A stretch of 5,825 bases of DNA from Achromobacter sp. (GTDB lineage: Bacteria > Pseudomonadota > Gammaproteobacteria > Burkholderiales > Burkholderiaceae_B). Below are positions 5,724 to 5,825 of the stretch, in pieces. Positions within the stretch are counted from its first letter, which is position 1; the number at the start of each line of letters is the position of its first letter. The stretch covers positions 3,014-8,838 of the forward strand of contig DMTA01000231.1 in the NCBI GenBank assembly GCA_003454835.1, in the 5' to 3' direction. The position numbers were made by a program, and so were the translations under genes. The notes below the pieces were generated by a model, which was given only the letters and a program-made list of their open reading frames with translations, did not search any database and had not been told where the DNA came from.

Positions 5724-5825
5724 CCGGAAGACTTCGGCATCGCCATGTCGGCCAGCCGCAACCTGCGCGTGGACAGCCCGGAGCAGTCCATCCAGATGCT
5801 GCGCGCGGTGCTGGACAACACCCCG
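5688..5825 (+). pseudogene. trpD: trpD fragment (anthranilate phosphoribosyltransferase), both ends missing in the window
   Basis: A 46-codon open stretch reads LRDGKVREYEIHPEDFG followed by IAMSASRNLRVDSPEQS, then a helical segment up to the window end. This matches the C-terminal third of TrpD, the second enzyme of tryptophan synthesis, which joins anthranilate to PRPP. The ELRDGxVxEYExHPEDFG segment is a family hallmark. It continues past base 5825, so the right end may be intact outside the window. On the left, homology stops at about 5688: the in-frame residues before it (ending VAALDGAK) lack the expected (M/L)DExSLxGxT segment and instead lie over the 5' part of the opposite-strand carbamoylase. 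The piece therefore has no N-terminal domain here. It is either a broken remnant at a rearrangement or one side of a false join; the label pseudogene is provisional. Confidence 0.8.

Overview
The window is GC-rich DNA from a proteobacterium. The encoded proteins and gene style suggest a betaproteobacterium of the order Burkholderiales, most likely Alcaligenaceae (Bordetella/Achromobacter type). That placement comes from recalled protein resemblance, not a database search. It looks like ordinary chromosomal sequence: no insertion sequence, CRISPR array or phage gene is visible.

Layout, left to right. (1) 2-208: the C-terminal end of a Wzz/GumC-type polysaccharide chain-length protein, closed by a strong intrinsic terminator (220-248). 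(2) 286-2698, + strand: a LysR-type regulator of GcvA-like build, then a 462-residue HglS/YdcJ (former DUF1338) protein, the iron-dependent 2-oxoadipate dioxygenase/decarboxylase of lysine catabolism. (3) 2751-2972: a hairpin ending the hglS unit, a probable promoter, a complete tRNA-Leu(GAG) with encoded CCA, and its terminator. (4) 2973-3322: about 350 bases without a gene, with several inverted repeats. The largest sits directly before the next gene and pairs its Shine-Dalgarno. (5) 3323-4069, + strand: a YrbL-family protein-kinase-like protein with a GTG start. (6) 4081-4710 and 4797-about 5702, - strand: an N-carbamoyl-D-amino-acid hydrolase followed by an XRE-cupin regulator, probably one transcription unit. 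(7) 5688-5825, + strand: a fragment of trpD (anthranilate phosphoribosyltransferase).

The genes fall into separate small modules: lysine/2-oxoadipate breakdown with a likely dedicated LysR regulator, and carbamoyl-amino-acid hydrolysis with a likely dedicated XRE-cupin regulator. A tRNA and a kinase-like gene lie between them.

Two things stand out. The carbamoylase and trpD homologies, on opposite strands, collide inside about 15 bases (5688-5702). This means either a rearrangement breakpoint or a chimeric join in the assembly or library. The yrbL leader can form a long hairpin (3258-3317) whose 3' arm contains the GAGG ribosome-binding site, suggesting possible translational control. I see no convincing wholly new multi-gene system here.
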